Position numbers and translations under genes: made by a program
Assembly (NCBI RefSeq): GCF_001570765.1
Contig: NZ_BCSH01000028.1
Coordinates: forward strand, 35,948-99,947
Reading direction: 5' to 3'
From: Nocardiopsis listeri NBRC 13360
GTDB taxonomy: Bacteria; Actinomycetota; Actinomycetes; Streptosporangiales; Streptosporangiaceae
Length of the DNA: 64,000 bases
The notes under the pieces: generated by a model
The model's database searches: none
The model's input: the letters and a program-made list of their open reading frames with translations, nothing else
What the model was told of the DNA's origin: nothing
Shown: positions 1-8,030 of the stretch, one piece after another
Layout: every line of letters starts with the position of its first letter
Position numbering within the stretch: position 1 is the first letter of the stretch

Positions 1-169
1 CCTTTTTGGGGGCCTTGAGTTGATTCGTGGTGTTCTTCGTCCGTCCTTGGGGTGTCGATGGTCCTGGTGAGCGCCCATGTGGGTGAAGTGGGTCTTCTTC
101 GAGCGGAGGTGAGTGCGGGGCGCGTGTTCGATCAGGGGTGAAGGGAAACGCAACGGGGGAATCCCTTGG

Positions 170-206
170 TGGCCGGGATGGGGCATCGCATATTCCATCC
201 CGGCCA
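170..206 (-). terminator. Putative terminator of the HelD-type helicase gene
   Basis: A 12-bp perfect inverted repeat (170-181 with 195-206) has a 13-base loop and lies just past the stop codon of the leftward helicase gene. It has no clear U-tract, which is common for actinomycete hairpin terminators. Bases 1-169 at the window edge contain no gene that I can support. Confidence 0.5.
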
Positions 207-221
207 CATGGTCGGATCACC

Positions 222-2513
222 TCAGTCGCGCAAACGGGAGAGAACGCCCGGAAGACCCCGGTCGTGGGCCACGGTCAGCCTGCGGGTGGCGCGGGTGACG
301 GCCACGTACAGGTCGTTGGCGCCGCGTGGCCCGTCGAGCACCTCCTCGGGACGCACCACGATCACCGAGTCGAACTCGAGCCCCTTGGACTCGGTGGCCG
401 ACAGCACCACCACGGGTGCCGTCTCCTCGTGCCGACGCCGCTGGGGGCGGCCCGATCCGGGCAGGGCCTCGGCCACCTCGAGGAGGGAGGCATCGGAGGT
501 GATGACGGCGACCCGTCCCTCCACGATCGCCTCGGTCTCCTCGGTCACCAGCGCGGGTAGCCCGGACAGGCCCTCGGTGAGCCGCACCGCCCGGGGCGGA
601 TCCCCGTCCTCGCGTACCGACTCGGGCACCGCCTGGTCCGGTGCGGCCACGCGCAGCACGTCGGCGGCGACCGCCATGATCGGCGCGGGCGTTCGGTAGT
701 TGACCCGCAGCGTCTCCACGTGCACCTTGTCGCGTGCGTACGGTTCGAGCGCGGCGGTCCACGAGGAGGTGCCCGCGGCGCTGCCGGTCTGGGCCACGTC
801 GCCCACCACCGTCAACGAACGGGTGGGGACCCGCCGCATGATCGACCGCCAGGCCATGGGCGACAACTCCTGGGCCTCGTCGACGATGACGTGTCCGTAG
901 GTCCAGGACCGGTCCGCCCCGGCCCGGTCCGCGGTGGTGGCCTGCGGTCCCGAGGCCCGGTGGCGGTCGGCCAGGGACGCGGCGTTCAGCCCCATGAGTT
1001 CCTGTTCGGCCAGACCGGTGAACTCCAGTACCCCTTGGGCGTAGTGTTCGGCCTCGACGCGTTCGGCCTCCTGTCGCCGCTGCCGAGCGCGTTCGGCGCT
1101 GTCGTCGTGGCCCAGGAGTTCGGCGGCCTCGTCCAGTAGGGGGACATCCTCCACGGTCCACGGGGAACCGGTCGGTCGGGTCAGCGCCGTGACCTGCGAA
1201 ACCTCGGCGGCGCTCGCCAGCCGGGCCAGGGCCTCGGGGTCGGCGAACACCTCGCCGAGCAGCCGCCGCGGGGTCAGGTCCGGCCACAGGGCGTCCAGCG
1301 CCCACCGGACGGGGTCCTCCTGCCAGAGGCGTTCGCCGATGTGGGGCAGGTCCTCCTCGACCACGGGGCGGCCCAACAGGGTCGCCTCCGCGCGGGCGAG
1401 TTCGGTGAGCAGGGTGGTGACCACGTACTTGCGGGCCACGTTGTGCGGTAGCCGCAGACCCCGGGCGGTGGTCAGGACGTGCTCGCACACCGGCCCGGGG
1501 ACCACGAGGTCGCCGGCGTCGGTCTTCACCCGCAGGTCCGCCTCACCGAAGGCCCGCGACGGGGTGCGCTGTCGGTCGTCGATCGCGGCGCGCACGAAGT
1601 CCGCCATGGCCACGGACCCCTTGATCGCGGCGACGTCGTGTTCCTCGCGCGCGGTGGCCTCCACCCCGGGCAGGAGCTCGCCCACGGTGCGCATCACCAC
1701 GTCGGTCTCGCCCAGGGAGGGCAGCACGTCGCCGATGTAGCGCAGGAACGCCGGATTGGGGCCCACCACCAGCACGCCGCGCCGTTCCAGGACCGTGCGA
1801 TGGGTGTAGAGCAGGTAGGCGGCCCGGTGCAGGGCCGCCACGGTCTTTCCGGTGCCCGGCCCGCCCTGGACCACCAACACCCCGGACAGGGCGGAGCGGA
1901 TGACCCGGTCCTGTTCGGCCTGGATGGTGGCGACGATGTCGCCCATCCGACCGGTCCGGCCGCGGTCGAGCGAGGCCAACAGCGCGGCCTCGCCGACCAG
2001 TTGCCGCCGGTCGCCTTCGCCGAGGCCGTCGGGGTCGAACACCTCGTCGTCCAGACCGATCACCGTGCGGCGGCGAATCCGCAGGTGGCGGCGGCGGGTG
2101 ATCCCCTCGGGCGCGCCCGGGGTGGCGGCGTAGAAGGGACGGGCGGCCGGGGCGCGCCAGTCCACGAGGATGGTCTCGTACTCGCCGTCGCGCAGGCCGA
2201 TCCGGCCCACGTACCGGGCCTCGGTGTCCCCATCGGGGTGGGCGAGATCGATGCGACCGAAGCACAGACCCTCCTCCACCGCGTTCAACTGCGCGCCGCG
2301 CAGGGCCTGTTCCTGGGCGCGCGTCTCCCGTTCCACGATCGCGGCGAAACCGGAGCGGTCCTCCTGGAGATGGACGGCGGCCAACCGCTCGCCGGCCCGG
2401 GCCCGCAGCACGTCCAGGCGCTCGTACATCGTGGTGACGCGTTCCTGTTCGGTGGCGATCGCCGCGGCCTCCGTCGCCGTGACGGAAGGACCATCTTGAC
2501 GGTCTTTGTTCAA
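222..2513 (-). CDS. helD: HelD/HelR-type UvrD-like helicase (RNA polymerase-associated ATPase)
   Basis: A 763-residue superfamily 1 ATPase. The N-terminal ~120 residues are charged and helical, as in the secondary-channel arm of HelD proteins. Walker A (GGPGTGKT) lies near residue 216, followed by LHRAAYLLYTH typical of the HelD group. The C-terminus has UvrD-like motifs (DEAQELSPM, GDVAQTGS, ATESKGLEFD, VTRATRRL). The family removes stalled or drug-bound RNA polymerase from DNA, and HelR homologues in actinobacteria give rifamycin tolerance. The start is TTG at 2513 with AAGGAT seven bases upstream; no ATG or GTG with a ribosome binding site was found nearby. It is divergent from the trp leader. 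I did not find the 19-bp rifamycin-associated palindrome upstream, although an isolated CTTGCGG is present. Confidence 0.9.
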   Translation of the reverse strand: MNKDRQDGPSVTATEAAAIATEQERVTTMYERLDVLRARAGERLAAVHLQEDRSGFAAIVERETRAQEQALRGAQLNAVEEGLCFGRIDLAHPDGDTEARYVGRIGLRDGEYETILVDWRAPAARPFYAATPGAPEGITRRRHLRIRRRTVIGLDDEVFDPDGLGEGDRRQLVGEAALLASLDRGRTGRMGDIVATIQAEQDRVIRSALSGVLVVQGGPGTGKTVAALHRAAYLLYTHRTVLERRGVLVVGPNPAFLRYIGDVLPSLGETDVVMRTVGELLPGVEATAREEHDVAAIKGSVAMADFVRAAIDDRQRTPSRAFGEADLRVKTDAGDLVVPGPVCEHVLTTARGLRLPHNVARKYVVTTLLTELARAEATLLGRPVVEEDLPHIGERLWQEDPVRWALDALWPDLTPRRLLGEVFADPEALARLASAAEVSQVTALTRPTGSPWTVEDVPLLDEAAELLGHDDSAERARQRRQEAERVEAEHYAQGVLEFTGLAEQELMGLNAASLADRHRASGPQATTADRAGADRSWTYGHVIVDEAQELSPMAWRSIMRRVPTRSLTVVGDVAQTGSAAGTSSWTAALEPYARDKVHVETLRVNYRTPAPIMAVAADVLRVAAPDQAVPESVREDGDPPRAVRLTEGLSGLPALVTEETEAIVEGRVAVITSDASLLEVAEALPGSGRPQRRRHEETAPVVVLSATESKGLEFDSVIVVRPEEVLDGPRGANDLYVAVTRATRRLTVAHDRGLPGVLSRLRD

Positions 2514-2564
2514 GCTGCTATCCTTGCGGTGAGAAGTTAGCGAATAGCTTTACTTAGGCGAATG

Positions 2565-2646
2565 GGTGGAGAACTCTAGCAGAGGTACTCCACCATCGGC
2601 CACTCCTTCGCGCGCCACCCTCACCCGACGCGGGCGAGGGTTTTTT
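2565..2646 (+). ncRNA. Structured RNA ending in a Rho-independent terminator, upstream of the trp leader
   Basis: A compound hairpin (GGTGGAG 2565-2571 with CTCCACC 2588-2594, inner CTCT/AGAG) is followed by a terminator stem at 2617-2641 (CCCTC/GAGGG plus CCCG/CGGG) and six T residues. No rightward gene ends here, because the upstream gene is transcribed leftward. The terminator therefore ends either a short independent RNA or an early 5' leader of the trp unit. No known RNA family was recognised. Confidence 0.4.
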
Positions 2647-2679
2647 CGTGTCCGCGTCCCACCGGCTCGCCACAGCCGC

Positions 2680-2685
2680 TACACT
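2680..2685 (+). promoter_or_regulatory. Putative -10 element of the trp leader transcript
   Basis: TACACT lies seven bases before the leader-peptide ATG at 2693. A transcript starting 6-8 bases after it would begin at or next to the ATG, so the leader peptide would be translated from a leaderless mRNA, which is common in actinobacteria. The -35 region is not convincing. Confidence 0.4.
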
Positions 2686-2692
2686 CGGCCCC

Positions 2693-2737
2693 ATGCGAAC
2701 CGAACCGATCAACGGACAGTGGTGGCGCCGCACCTAG
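2693..2737 (+). CDS. trpL: trp leader peptide (14 residues, tandem Trp codons)
   Basis: A short reading frame encodes MRTEPINGQWWRRT. The two adjacent TGG codons are at 2720-2725, and the frame ends just before the attenuator stems. This is the classic arrangement in which ribosome stalling at Trp codons senses tryptophanyl-tRNA. No ribosome binding site is visible, which fits leaderless translation from the -10 element at 2680. The frame was identified by reading the sequence between the helicase and trpEG genes. Its position, its Trp codons and the hairpins that follow make chance unlikely. Confidence 0.85.
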   Translation: MRTEPINGQWWRRT

Positions 2738-2797
2738 GCGGCGCACCGATCAGTTCGCGTTCCACGAACAGCGACCGCCCGGACCGGCGGTCGTTTT
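2725..2797 (+). promoter_or_regulatory. trp transcription attenuator (pause, antiterminator and terminator stems)
   Basis: The 1:2 stem pairs GCGCCGC (2725-2731) with GCGGCGC (2738-2744) and overlaps the end of the leader peptide. The terminator pairs CGACCGCC (2772-2779) with GGCGGTCG (2786-2793) and is followed by TTTT. GGCGGCGC (2737-2744) can also pair with GCGACCGCC (2771-2779) with one bulged A. That alternative stem would form an antiterminator when the ribosome stalls at the Trp codons. Confidence 0.85.
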
Positions 2798-2862
2798 CTG
2801 CTTTCGAGGCGACCCCGGCCGGTGATGACCACCCGACCGTAGAGCGCCCCGAAGGACCGGCC

Positions 2863-5079
2863 GTGAAGCCCAGTGACGCCCAGAACAGCACTTACAGCAC
2901 CCCCGCCGGAGTGAGGGTCCACCGCAGCGCCACCCCGTGCGACCCCGAGATCCTCACCGAACTCGTCAGCTCCGTCGAGTTCCGTCGAGGCGGTGTGCTC
3001 TCCTCGGGAATGGAGTATCCCGGCCGCTACGACCGCTGGCACCTGGGCTACGTCGACCCCTGCCTGGAGGTCGCCACCCGAGGGCGAGGGGTCACCGCCA
3101 CCGCCCTCAACGAGCGGGGCCGTGTCCTGCTCCCCGTCGTGGACCAGGCGCTGCGCACCGCCGGAGAGGTCGTGGCCGCCGGCCCCGATCAGGTCACCGT
3201 GACCGTGCCCGAATCCGACCCGGGTGAGTTCTTCACCGAGGAGGAACGAAGCCGCCGGCCCAGCGTCTTCACCGCCGTGCGCGCCCTCCTGGACGCCCTG
3301 CGCAGCCCCGAGGACACCAACCTCGGCCTCTACGGCGCCTTCGGCTACGACCTCGCCTTCCAGTTCGAACACATCGAACGGCACATCGACCGCGACCCCG
3401 GCGACCGCGACCTGGTCCTGCACCTGCCCGACGCCATCGTGGTCCGCGACCGCAAGCGCGAGACCTGCGTGCGCTACACCTACGAGTTCACCGTCCCGGC
3501 CCAGGGGGATCGGCCCGAGGCCACCACCGAGGGTCTGCCCCGGACCACCGAACCCACCCCGCCGGTGGTGGCCACCGAGGTGCCCGCCGGACCCGAACCC
3601 GGCTCCTACGCCGAGATCGTGGCCCAGGCCAAGAAGCGCTTCCGTCGCGGCGACCTGTTCGAGGTGGTGCCCGGCCACCGGACCTACGCCCGCTGCTCCT
3701 CCCCGGCCCGCTTCTACGAGAACCTGCGCGAGCGCAACCCCGCCCCCTACGAGTTCTTCTTCAACCTGGGCGAGGGCGAGTACCTGGTGGGCGCCTCCCC
3801 GGAGATGTTCGTACGGGTCAGCGGCGAACCCGGAACCGGTCAGAGGGTGGAGACCTGCCCCATCTCCGGCACCATCCGACGTGGCGATGACGCCCTGGGC
3901 GACGCCGAGAACATCCAGGAACTGCTCTCCTCGGTCAAGGAGAAGTCCGAGCTGACCATGTGCACCGACGTGGACCGCAACGACAAGTCACGGGTGTGCG
4001 AGCCGGGCAGCGTCAAGGTGATCGGCCGGCGGCAGATCGAGATGTACTCGCGCCTGATCCACACCGTCGACCACATCGAGGGCACCCTGCGCCGGGAGTT
4101 CGACGCGCTGGACGCCTTCCTCACCCACATGTGGGCGGTCACCGTCACCGGCGCGCCCAAGACCTGGGCGATGCGTTTCATCGAACAGCACGAGACCAGT
4201 CCTCGCCGCTGGTACGGCGGGGCCGTCGGCGTGCTCAACTTCGACGGTTCGATGAACACCGGACTCACCTTGCGCACCGCCCACATCCGCGACGGGGTGG
4301 CCGCTGTGCGGGTCGGCGCGACCCTGCTGTACGACTCCGACCCCGAGGCCGAGGAGAAGGAGACCTTCCTCAAGGCCCGCGCCCTGATGGAGACCCTCGC
4401 CCAGGGCGAGGAGGAGGACGCCAGGGACTCCCGGCCCCCGACGGTCGTCGAGGAATCCGAGCCCGCTCCGCTGCCGGGCGCCGGCATGCGCGTGCTGCTG
4501 GTCGACCACGAGGACTCCTTCGTCAACACCCTGGCCGACTACGTGCGCCGCCACGGCGCCGAGGTCACCACCCTCCGCTACGGGTTCGACCACGCCCTGC
4601 TGGACCGCCTGGCCCCCGACCTGGTCGTCCTCTCGCCCGGGCCCGGGCTGCCCGAGGACTTCGCGATGAACGACCTGCTCGACGCCCTGACCGCGCGAGG
4701 GCTGCCCGTGTTCGGCGTGTGCCTGGGTCTCCAAGGCATGGTCGAACACGCCGGTGGTGAGCTGAGCACCCTGGACGCCCCCGTGCACGGCAAGCCCGGC
4801 CGGGTCGAGGTCCTGGGCGGGGAGCTGCTGGCGGGTCGGGGCGAGGGCGGCCGGTTCCAGGCGGCCCGTTATCACTCGACCTACACCGTGCCCGAGGCGG
4901 TGAAGCACTTCGAGGTGACCGCCGTCCTCGATGGAGAGGAGGGTGAGCCGCCGGTCGTCATGGCGATCGAGGATCGTGCGGCGCGTTGGTACGCCGTGCA
5001 GTTCCACCCCGAGTCCATCCTCAGCGCGGCGGTCGGTGAGGGCATCGTCTCCCGCGTTCTGGAACTCGCGCGGCGCTGA
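2863..5079 (+). CDS. trpEG: Fused anthranilate synthase (TrpE-TrpG)
   Basis: A 738-residue fusion of the aminase (TrpE) and glutamine amidotransferase (TrpG) parts. It converts chorismate and glutamine to anthranilate, the first committed step of tryptophan synthesis. The chorismate-binding domain includes VETCPISGTIRRGDD and TDVDRNDKSRVCEPGSV. The amidotransferase part begins near residue 545 (RVLLVDHEDSF) and has the nucleophile Cys near residue 620 (GVCLGLQG) and the His-Glu pair (QFHPES). The GTG start at 2863 follows GAAGGA; the open frame extends further upstream through the attenuator and is not coding there. Fused enzymes of this type occur in streptomycetes and rhizobia. No other trp genes are adjacent, so the attenuator controls only this gene. 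A PhzE-like role is less likely given the trp leader. Confidence 0.93.
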   Translation: MKPSDAQNSTYSTPAGVRVHRSATPCDPEILTELVSSVEFRRGGVLSSGMEYPGRYDRWHLGYVDPCLEVATRGRGVTATALNERGRVLLPVVDQALRTAGEVVAAGPDQVTVTVPESDPGEFFTEEERSRRPSVFTAVRALLDALRSPEDTNLGLYGAFGYDLAFQFEHIERHIDRDPGDRDLVLHLPDAIVVRDRKRETCVRYTYEFTVPAQGDRPEATTEGLPRTTEPTPPVVATEVPAGPEPGSYAEIVAQAKKRFRRGDLFEVVPGHRTYARCSSPARFYENLRERNPAPYEFFFNLGEGEYLVGASPEMFVRVSGEPGTGQRVETCPISGTIRRGDDALGDAENIQELLSSVKEKSELTMCTDVDRNDKSRVCEPGSVKVIGRRQIEMYSRLIHTVDHIEGTLRREFDALDAFLTHMWAVTVTGAPKTWAMRFIEQHETSPRRWYGGAVGVLNFDGSMNTGLTLRTAHIRDGVAAVRVGATLLYDSDPEAEEKETFLKARALMETLAQGEEEDARDSRPPTVVEESEPAPLPGAGMRVLLVDHEDSFVNTLADYVRRHGAEVTTLRYGFDHALLDRLAPDLVVLSPGPGLPEDFAMNDLLDALTARGLPVFGVCLGLQGMVEHAGGELSTLDAPVHGKPGRVEVLGGELLAGRGEGGRFQAARYHSTYTVPEAVKHFEVTAVLDGEEGEPPVVMAIEDRAARWYAVQFHPESILSAAVGEGIVSRVLELARR

Positions 5080-5223
5080 CCGGGCCCGGCCGCCGAAACG
5101 AGCGGTCCGCGCGTGAAGGACCTCCCGCGTGCGGACCGCCTCTCACCTGCTTGGGGAACGATCATGACCGAGACCTTGCCGTGAACGAAGTTTGACCTAC
5201 TCGTTAGCGGACAGGGGTTGCGT

Positions 5224-5367
5224 ATGAGTATTTTGCTACTGATTCTCGGGATCATCCTTATCGTCGCCGGTGTGCTGGGCCTCCTGCGCGGGCAGCTCCT
5301 CTGGGGCATCGTCCTCATCGTCGTCGGGGTGATCCTCTCACCCGGCGGTTTCGTCCTCGGCCTCTAA
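5224..5367 (+). CDS. Small membrane protein of the GPGG-motif type
   Basis: A 47-residue, very hydrophobic protein too short for usual gene-length cut-offs. It has two predicted membrane segments (about residues 3-20 and 27-40) joined by LRGQ, and ends with a SPGGFVLGL tail. This matches the actinobacterial small membrane proteins named for a GPGG motif, with Ser replacing the first Gly. The ATG follows GGGGTTG at a workable distance, and a strong hairpin lies 49 bases after the stop codon. The function is unknown. Confidence 0.75.
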   Translation: MSILLLILGIILIVAGVLGLLRGQLLWGIVLIVVGVILSPGGFVLGL

Positions 5368-5415
5368 CGAACGGCCGAATCCTTCCAACGAGCACTGTTT
5401 CCCGACGAGACCGGC

Positions 5416-5468
5416 GAGGGGTCGGGTGTCCGACACGCGCACGAGCGTGGTCGAACACCCGACCCCTC
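5416..5468 (+). terminator. Long hairpin terminator after the small membrane protein gene
   Basis: A 53-base near-perfect hairpin pairs GAGGGGTCGGGTGT (5416-5429) with ACACCCGACCCCTC (5455-5468) and has an inner CACGC/GCGTG stem. There is no U-tract. It separates the small membrane protein gene from thyX and could stop transcription from either side. Confidence 0.65.
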
Positions 5469-5640
5469 GATTGTGTCCGCACCCTCGCACGGGAGGCAGG
5501 CCCTACCCCTGAGCCGGACGTGTACCCTCGTGGGAGGCCGATCGGCCCAACCCCATCGCGTGTACCGTTCCCCGATCAGATCCCCGGGTCACGGGATCGA
5601 AGCGTGCCATGGGTCGGGGGAAATGCGAGGAGAGGTTGCT

Positions 5641-6438
5641 GTGAAGAAGGTCGATCCCCAGGTCCGACTGGTCGCGCGTCCGCAGGTGGACTACGAGGCC
5701 ATCACCGACTACCTCAAGGAGGTCGGAGGCGAGGCGTGGATCGAGCGGTTCGACCGAGGTGATCTCGACGCCCACCTCAACGACCCCCAGAACCTCGCGG
5801 AGTTCGCCGGGCGTCTGTGCTACCGCTCCTGGGAACCGGGGCTCAACCCCAACGTCACCCGGGTGCGCAAGGACCAGGACCAGTACCTGGGCAACCTGCT
5901 GGCCAGCCTGCACGGCTCGGTGCTCGAACACATCAGCTTCAGCTTCGTGCTGCACAACGTCTCGCGTGTGCTCACCCACGAACTCATCCGCCACCGTCCC
6001 GGTGTCGCGGTCTCCCAGGAGTCTCTGCGCTTCGTGCGCCTGACCGACCTGCCGTTCTGGTTCCCGGACTGGGCCGAGGAGGATCCCGAGCTGATGGAGC
6101 GCGCCACGACGATGCTCCAGCAGATGGAGGAGTTCCAGTTCTGGATGGCCGAGCACTTCGGCCTGGACGACGAGGGCGTGAAGTTCGCCGAGAAGAAGCA
6201 CAAGACGTCGTTCATGCGTCGCTTCGCCCCCGAGGGCGTGGCCACCGGCCTGGTGTGGACCGCCAACGTGCGCACCCTGCGGCACACCCTGGAGGCCCGC
6301 ACCGCCCCCGGTGCGGAAGAGGAGATTCGCCTGCTTTTCCACCTCATCGGTGAGACACTGAAGGAGGAGGCCCCCGCGCTGTTCGGCGACTACGTCGTCG
6401 AGGACGGTGCGTGGGTGCCTCAGTGGCGCAAGGTCTGA
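5641..6438 (+). CDS. thyX: FAD-dependent thymidylate synthase ThyX
   Basis: A 265-residue flavin-dependent enzyme that makes dTMP from dUMP using methylenetetrahydrofolate and NADPH. The ThyX signature RHRPGVAVSQES (RHRx7S) begins near residue 117, and the FAD/dUMP-binding region includes SVLEHISFSFVL. The C-terminal half (RHTLEART...E.R.LF) fits the family. The GTG start follows AGGAGAGG with six-base spacing; the open frame extends upstream but has no better start. It is followed at once by a terminator hairpin, so it is probably a single-gene unit. Confidence 0.95.
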   Translation: MKKVDPQVRLVARPQVDYEAITDYLKEVGGEAWIERFDRGDLDAHLNDPQNLAEFAGRLCYRSWEPGLNPNVTRVRKDQDQYLGNLLASLHGSVLEHISFSFVLHNVSRVLTHELIRHRPGVAVSQESLRFVRLTDLPFWFPDWAEEDPELMERATTMLQQMEEFQFWMAEHFGLDDEGVKFAEKKHKTSFMRRFAPEGVATGLVWTANVRTLRHTLEARTAPGAEEEIRLLFHLIGETLKEEAPALFGDYVVEDGAWVPQWRKV

Positions 6439-6454
6439 TGGACCTTCCATGACC

Positions 6455-6483
6455 GCCCGCCCCGGCCTCTGCCCGGGGCGGGC
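6455..6483 (+). terminator. Terminator after thyX
   Basis: An 11-bp perfect stem (GCCCGCCCCGG with CCGGGGCGGGC, seven-base loop) is followed by TCCTTTCG. The rest of the 371-bp gap up to 6809 holds no supported gene and presumably carries the promoter of the PRC-barrel gene, which I could not pin down. Confidence 0.75.
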
Positions 6484-6809
6484 TCCTTTCGTCGTACGGC
6501 GTCGGAGCCCGACCGCCGGCGCGGGTCAAGGGGTGACCGTGTTCCCGACGAGTGCCGCCACGCCTGGGCCCCTCCGAGGGCCGCTTGTGCTCGACGCGTC
6601 CACGACCCCGTCCCGGCCCAGGGAAGGTCAACGAGGCCCCGGGCGAGGGTCAATGATTCCCGGTCCGCGCCAATAGCAGGGGTGGATTTGGTTGGAACTC
6701 GCATAAGTCCTGGTGAGAGTATTCGTAGCGGCTTCTGGCGCGGGTAGGGGGCGGGGGCGACCGAAAGGCGAACAGCCCCGCCACCCGCGAACCAGGAAGG
6801 GGTTGCGCA

Positions 6810-7688
6810 GTGACCAGCGAACTCGTACCGGAGAACCTCATCGGGCATCACGTACTCGACCCGGAAGGGAACAACGTCGGGAAGATCAAACAGGTCTTCC
6901 TCGACGACCGCACTGGGGAGCCCAGCTGGGTGTCGGTCCACACAGGACTCTTCGGAATGAAGGAGACCCTGGTGCCGCTCCAGGGAGCACGCCCGAAGGC
7001 GGAGGACATTCAGATCCCCTACGACAAGGCGACGGTCAAGGACGCTCCGCAGGTGGAGGCCGACCGTCACGTCGCCCCTGAGGACGAAGCGCTCGTCCGT
7101 GACTACTTCGCCAAGCACGGCGGGGTGCCCCGCCAGAGCGGGGGAGAGACCGACGACATGACCGGGCCGCCGATCGCGGGCGAGAGGCGGCCCGGGACCG
7201 ACGAGGCCAGGGTCCAGGAGACCGACTCCTGGACCGGGGAAGACGACACGGTCGGCCGTGCCCGTTCGGGTGAACGCCTCGGTGGTCCGGTCGATCCCGA
7301 GGCCGAGGACGTCTCGATGATCCGGCACGAGGAGCAGGTGGACATCGGCGTCGAACGCCGAGAGAGCGGACAAGCGCGGATGCGCCGATACGTGGACACC
7401 GAGCGCTTCGAGGAGACCGTTCCGGTGCACCACGACGAGTTGGAAGTGGAGCGTCGGCCGATCACCGACCCCTCCCAGGTGACCGACGAGGGTGACCTGG
7501 AGGAGGGTGAGCAGAGCTTCACGCTCTACGAGGAGCGTCCGGTGGTCTCCAAGAAGAACGTGCCGGTGGAGGAGGTCCACGTCCGCAAGCGCGACGTCTC
7601 CCATGAGGAGCACGTCGAGGGCGAGGTCCGCAAGGAACGGTTCGAGATCGATGGGGAGGAGGGCACGCCGCCCTCCGACCGCGAGTGA
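6810..7688 (+). CDS. PRC-barrel and DUF2382 domain protein
   Basis: A 292-residue soluble, highly charged protein. Residues ~5-65 form a PRC-barrel (IGHHVLDPEGNNVGKIKQVF, then WVSVHTGLFG). An acidic linker follows, and residues ~185-285 form a DUF2382 domain (RRYVDTERFEETVPVHHDEL, EERPVVSKK). This pair of domains is common in stress-induced proteins of actinobacteria and desiccation-tolerant bacteria, but its biochemical role is not established. The GTG start at 6810 follows AGGAAGGGG. The gene stands alone between two terminators. Confidence 0.88.
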   Translation: MTSELVPENLIGHHVLDPEGNNVGKIKQVFLDDRTGEPSWVSVHTGLFGMKETLVPLQGARPKAEDIQIPYDKATVKDAPQVEADRHVAPEDEALVRDYFAKHGGVPRQSGGETDDMTGPPIAGERRPGTDEARVQETDSWTGEDDTVGRARSGERLGGPVDPEAEDVSMIRHEEQVDIGVERRESGQARMRRYVDTERFEETVPVHHDELEVERRPITDPSQVTDEGDLEEGEQSFTLYEERPVVSKKNVPVEEVHVRKRDVSHEEHVEGEVRKERFEIDGEEGTPPSDRE

Positions 7689-7702
7689 TCGAAAGCGCCA
7701 CC

Positions 7703-7734
7703 GTGCGCCGGGTGCCTTCGGGCGCCCGGCGCAC
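7703..7734 (+). terminator. Terminator after the PRC-barrel gene
   Basis: A 14-bp stem, complete apart from one G-T wobble pair, is closed by a TTCG tetraloop (7703-7716 with 7721-7734) and followed by CGCTTTTG. This is a strong intrinsic terminator. Confidence 0.85.
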
Positions 7735-7843
7735 CGCTTTTGTGCGGGGCCCGGTACCGGCGAGACGAAAGGAAACCGAAAGCCTTGCGCACTAGGTTTC
7801 CTGAACGAGGGGTGTCGGGGACGGACGACACCTCCTGGTCAGT

Positions 7844-7874
7844 CCCTCCCCGAGGCCCGCCGCCTCGGGGAGGG
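7844..7874. repeat. Isolated 12-bp inverted repeat in the gap before the amine oxidase gene
   Basis: CCCTCCCCGAGG (7844-7855) pairs perfectly with CCTCGGGGAGGG (7863-7874) across a seven-base loop, followed by GGTACC. It lies well past the terminator of the previous gene and 150 bases before the next. It may be a second terminator or a dispersed palindromic element. Confidence 0.5.
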
Positions 7875-7979
7875 GGTACCTCTCGGGCGGTGGCCGGTGG
7901 AGAGCGCCGGCCACCGTCATCCCTTCGCCGATCGTCCACCCGGGCCCTTTCGGGGTGTCCTCCCAGGTCGGAGCCGGAC

Positions 7980-7995
7980 GTGAGCTTAGGCTCAC
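7980..7995. promoter_or_regulatory. Interrupted palindrome resembling half of an iron box
   Basis: GTGAGC-TTAG-GCTCAC lies 35 bases before the amine oxidase start. The stretch TTAGGCTCAC matches the core of the actinobacterial IdeR/DmdR consensus as I know it, but the flanks match poorly. It could be an operator for another regulator. Confidence 0.3.
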
Positions 7996-8030
7996 ACTTG
8001 TCGGCCGCCGACAGGAGCAGGGGGAACACG

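Noticed and set aside
217..2540. Long open frames overlapping helD in other frames (423 codons minus, 353 codons plus)
   Set aside because: They are typical high-GC shadows with Arg/Gly/Pro-rich translations and no recognisable domain, while the helD frame has clear motifs.
2514..2545. Rifamycin-associated element upstream of helD
   Set aside because: CTTGCGG is present, but the second half of the palindrome (CAAG) is missing, so the 19-bp element is not supported.
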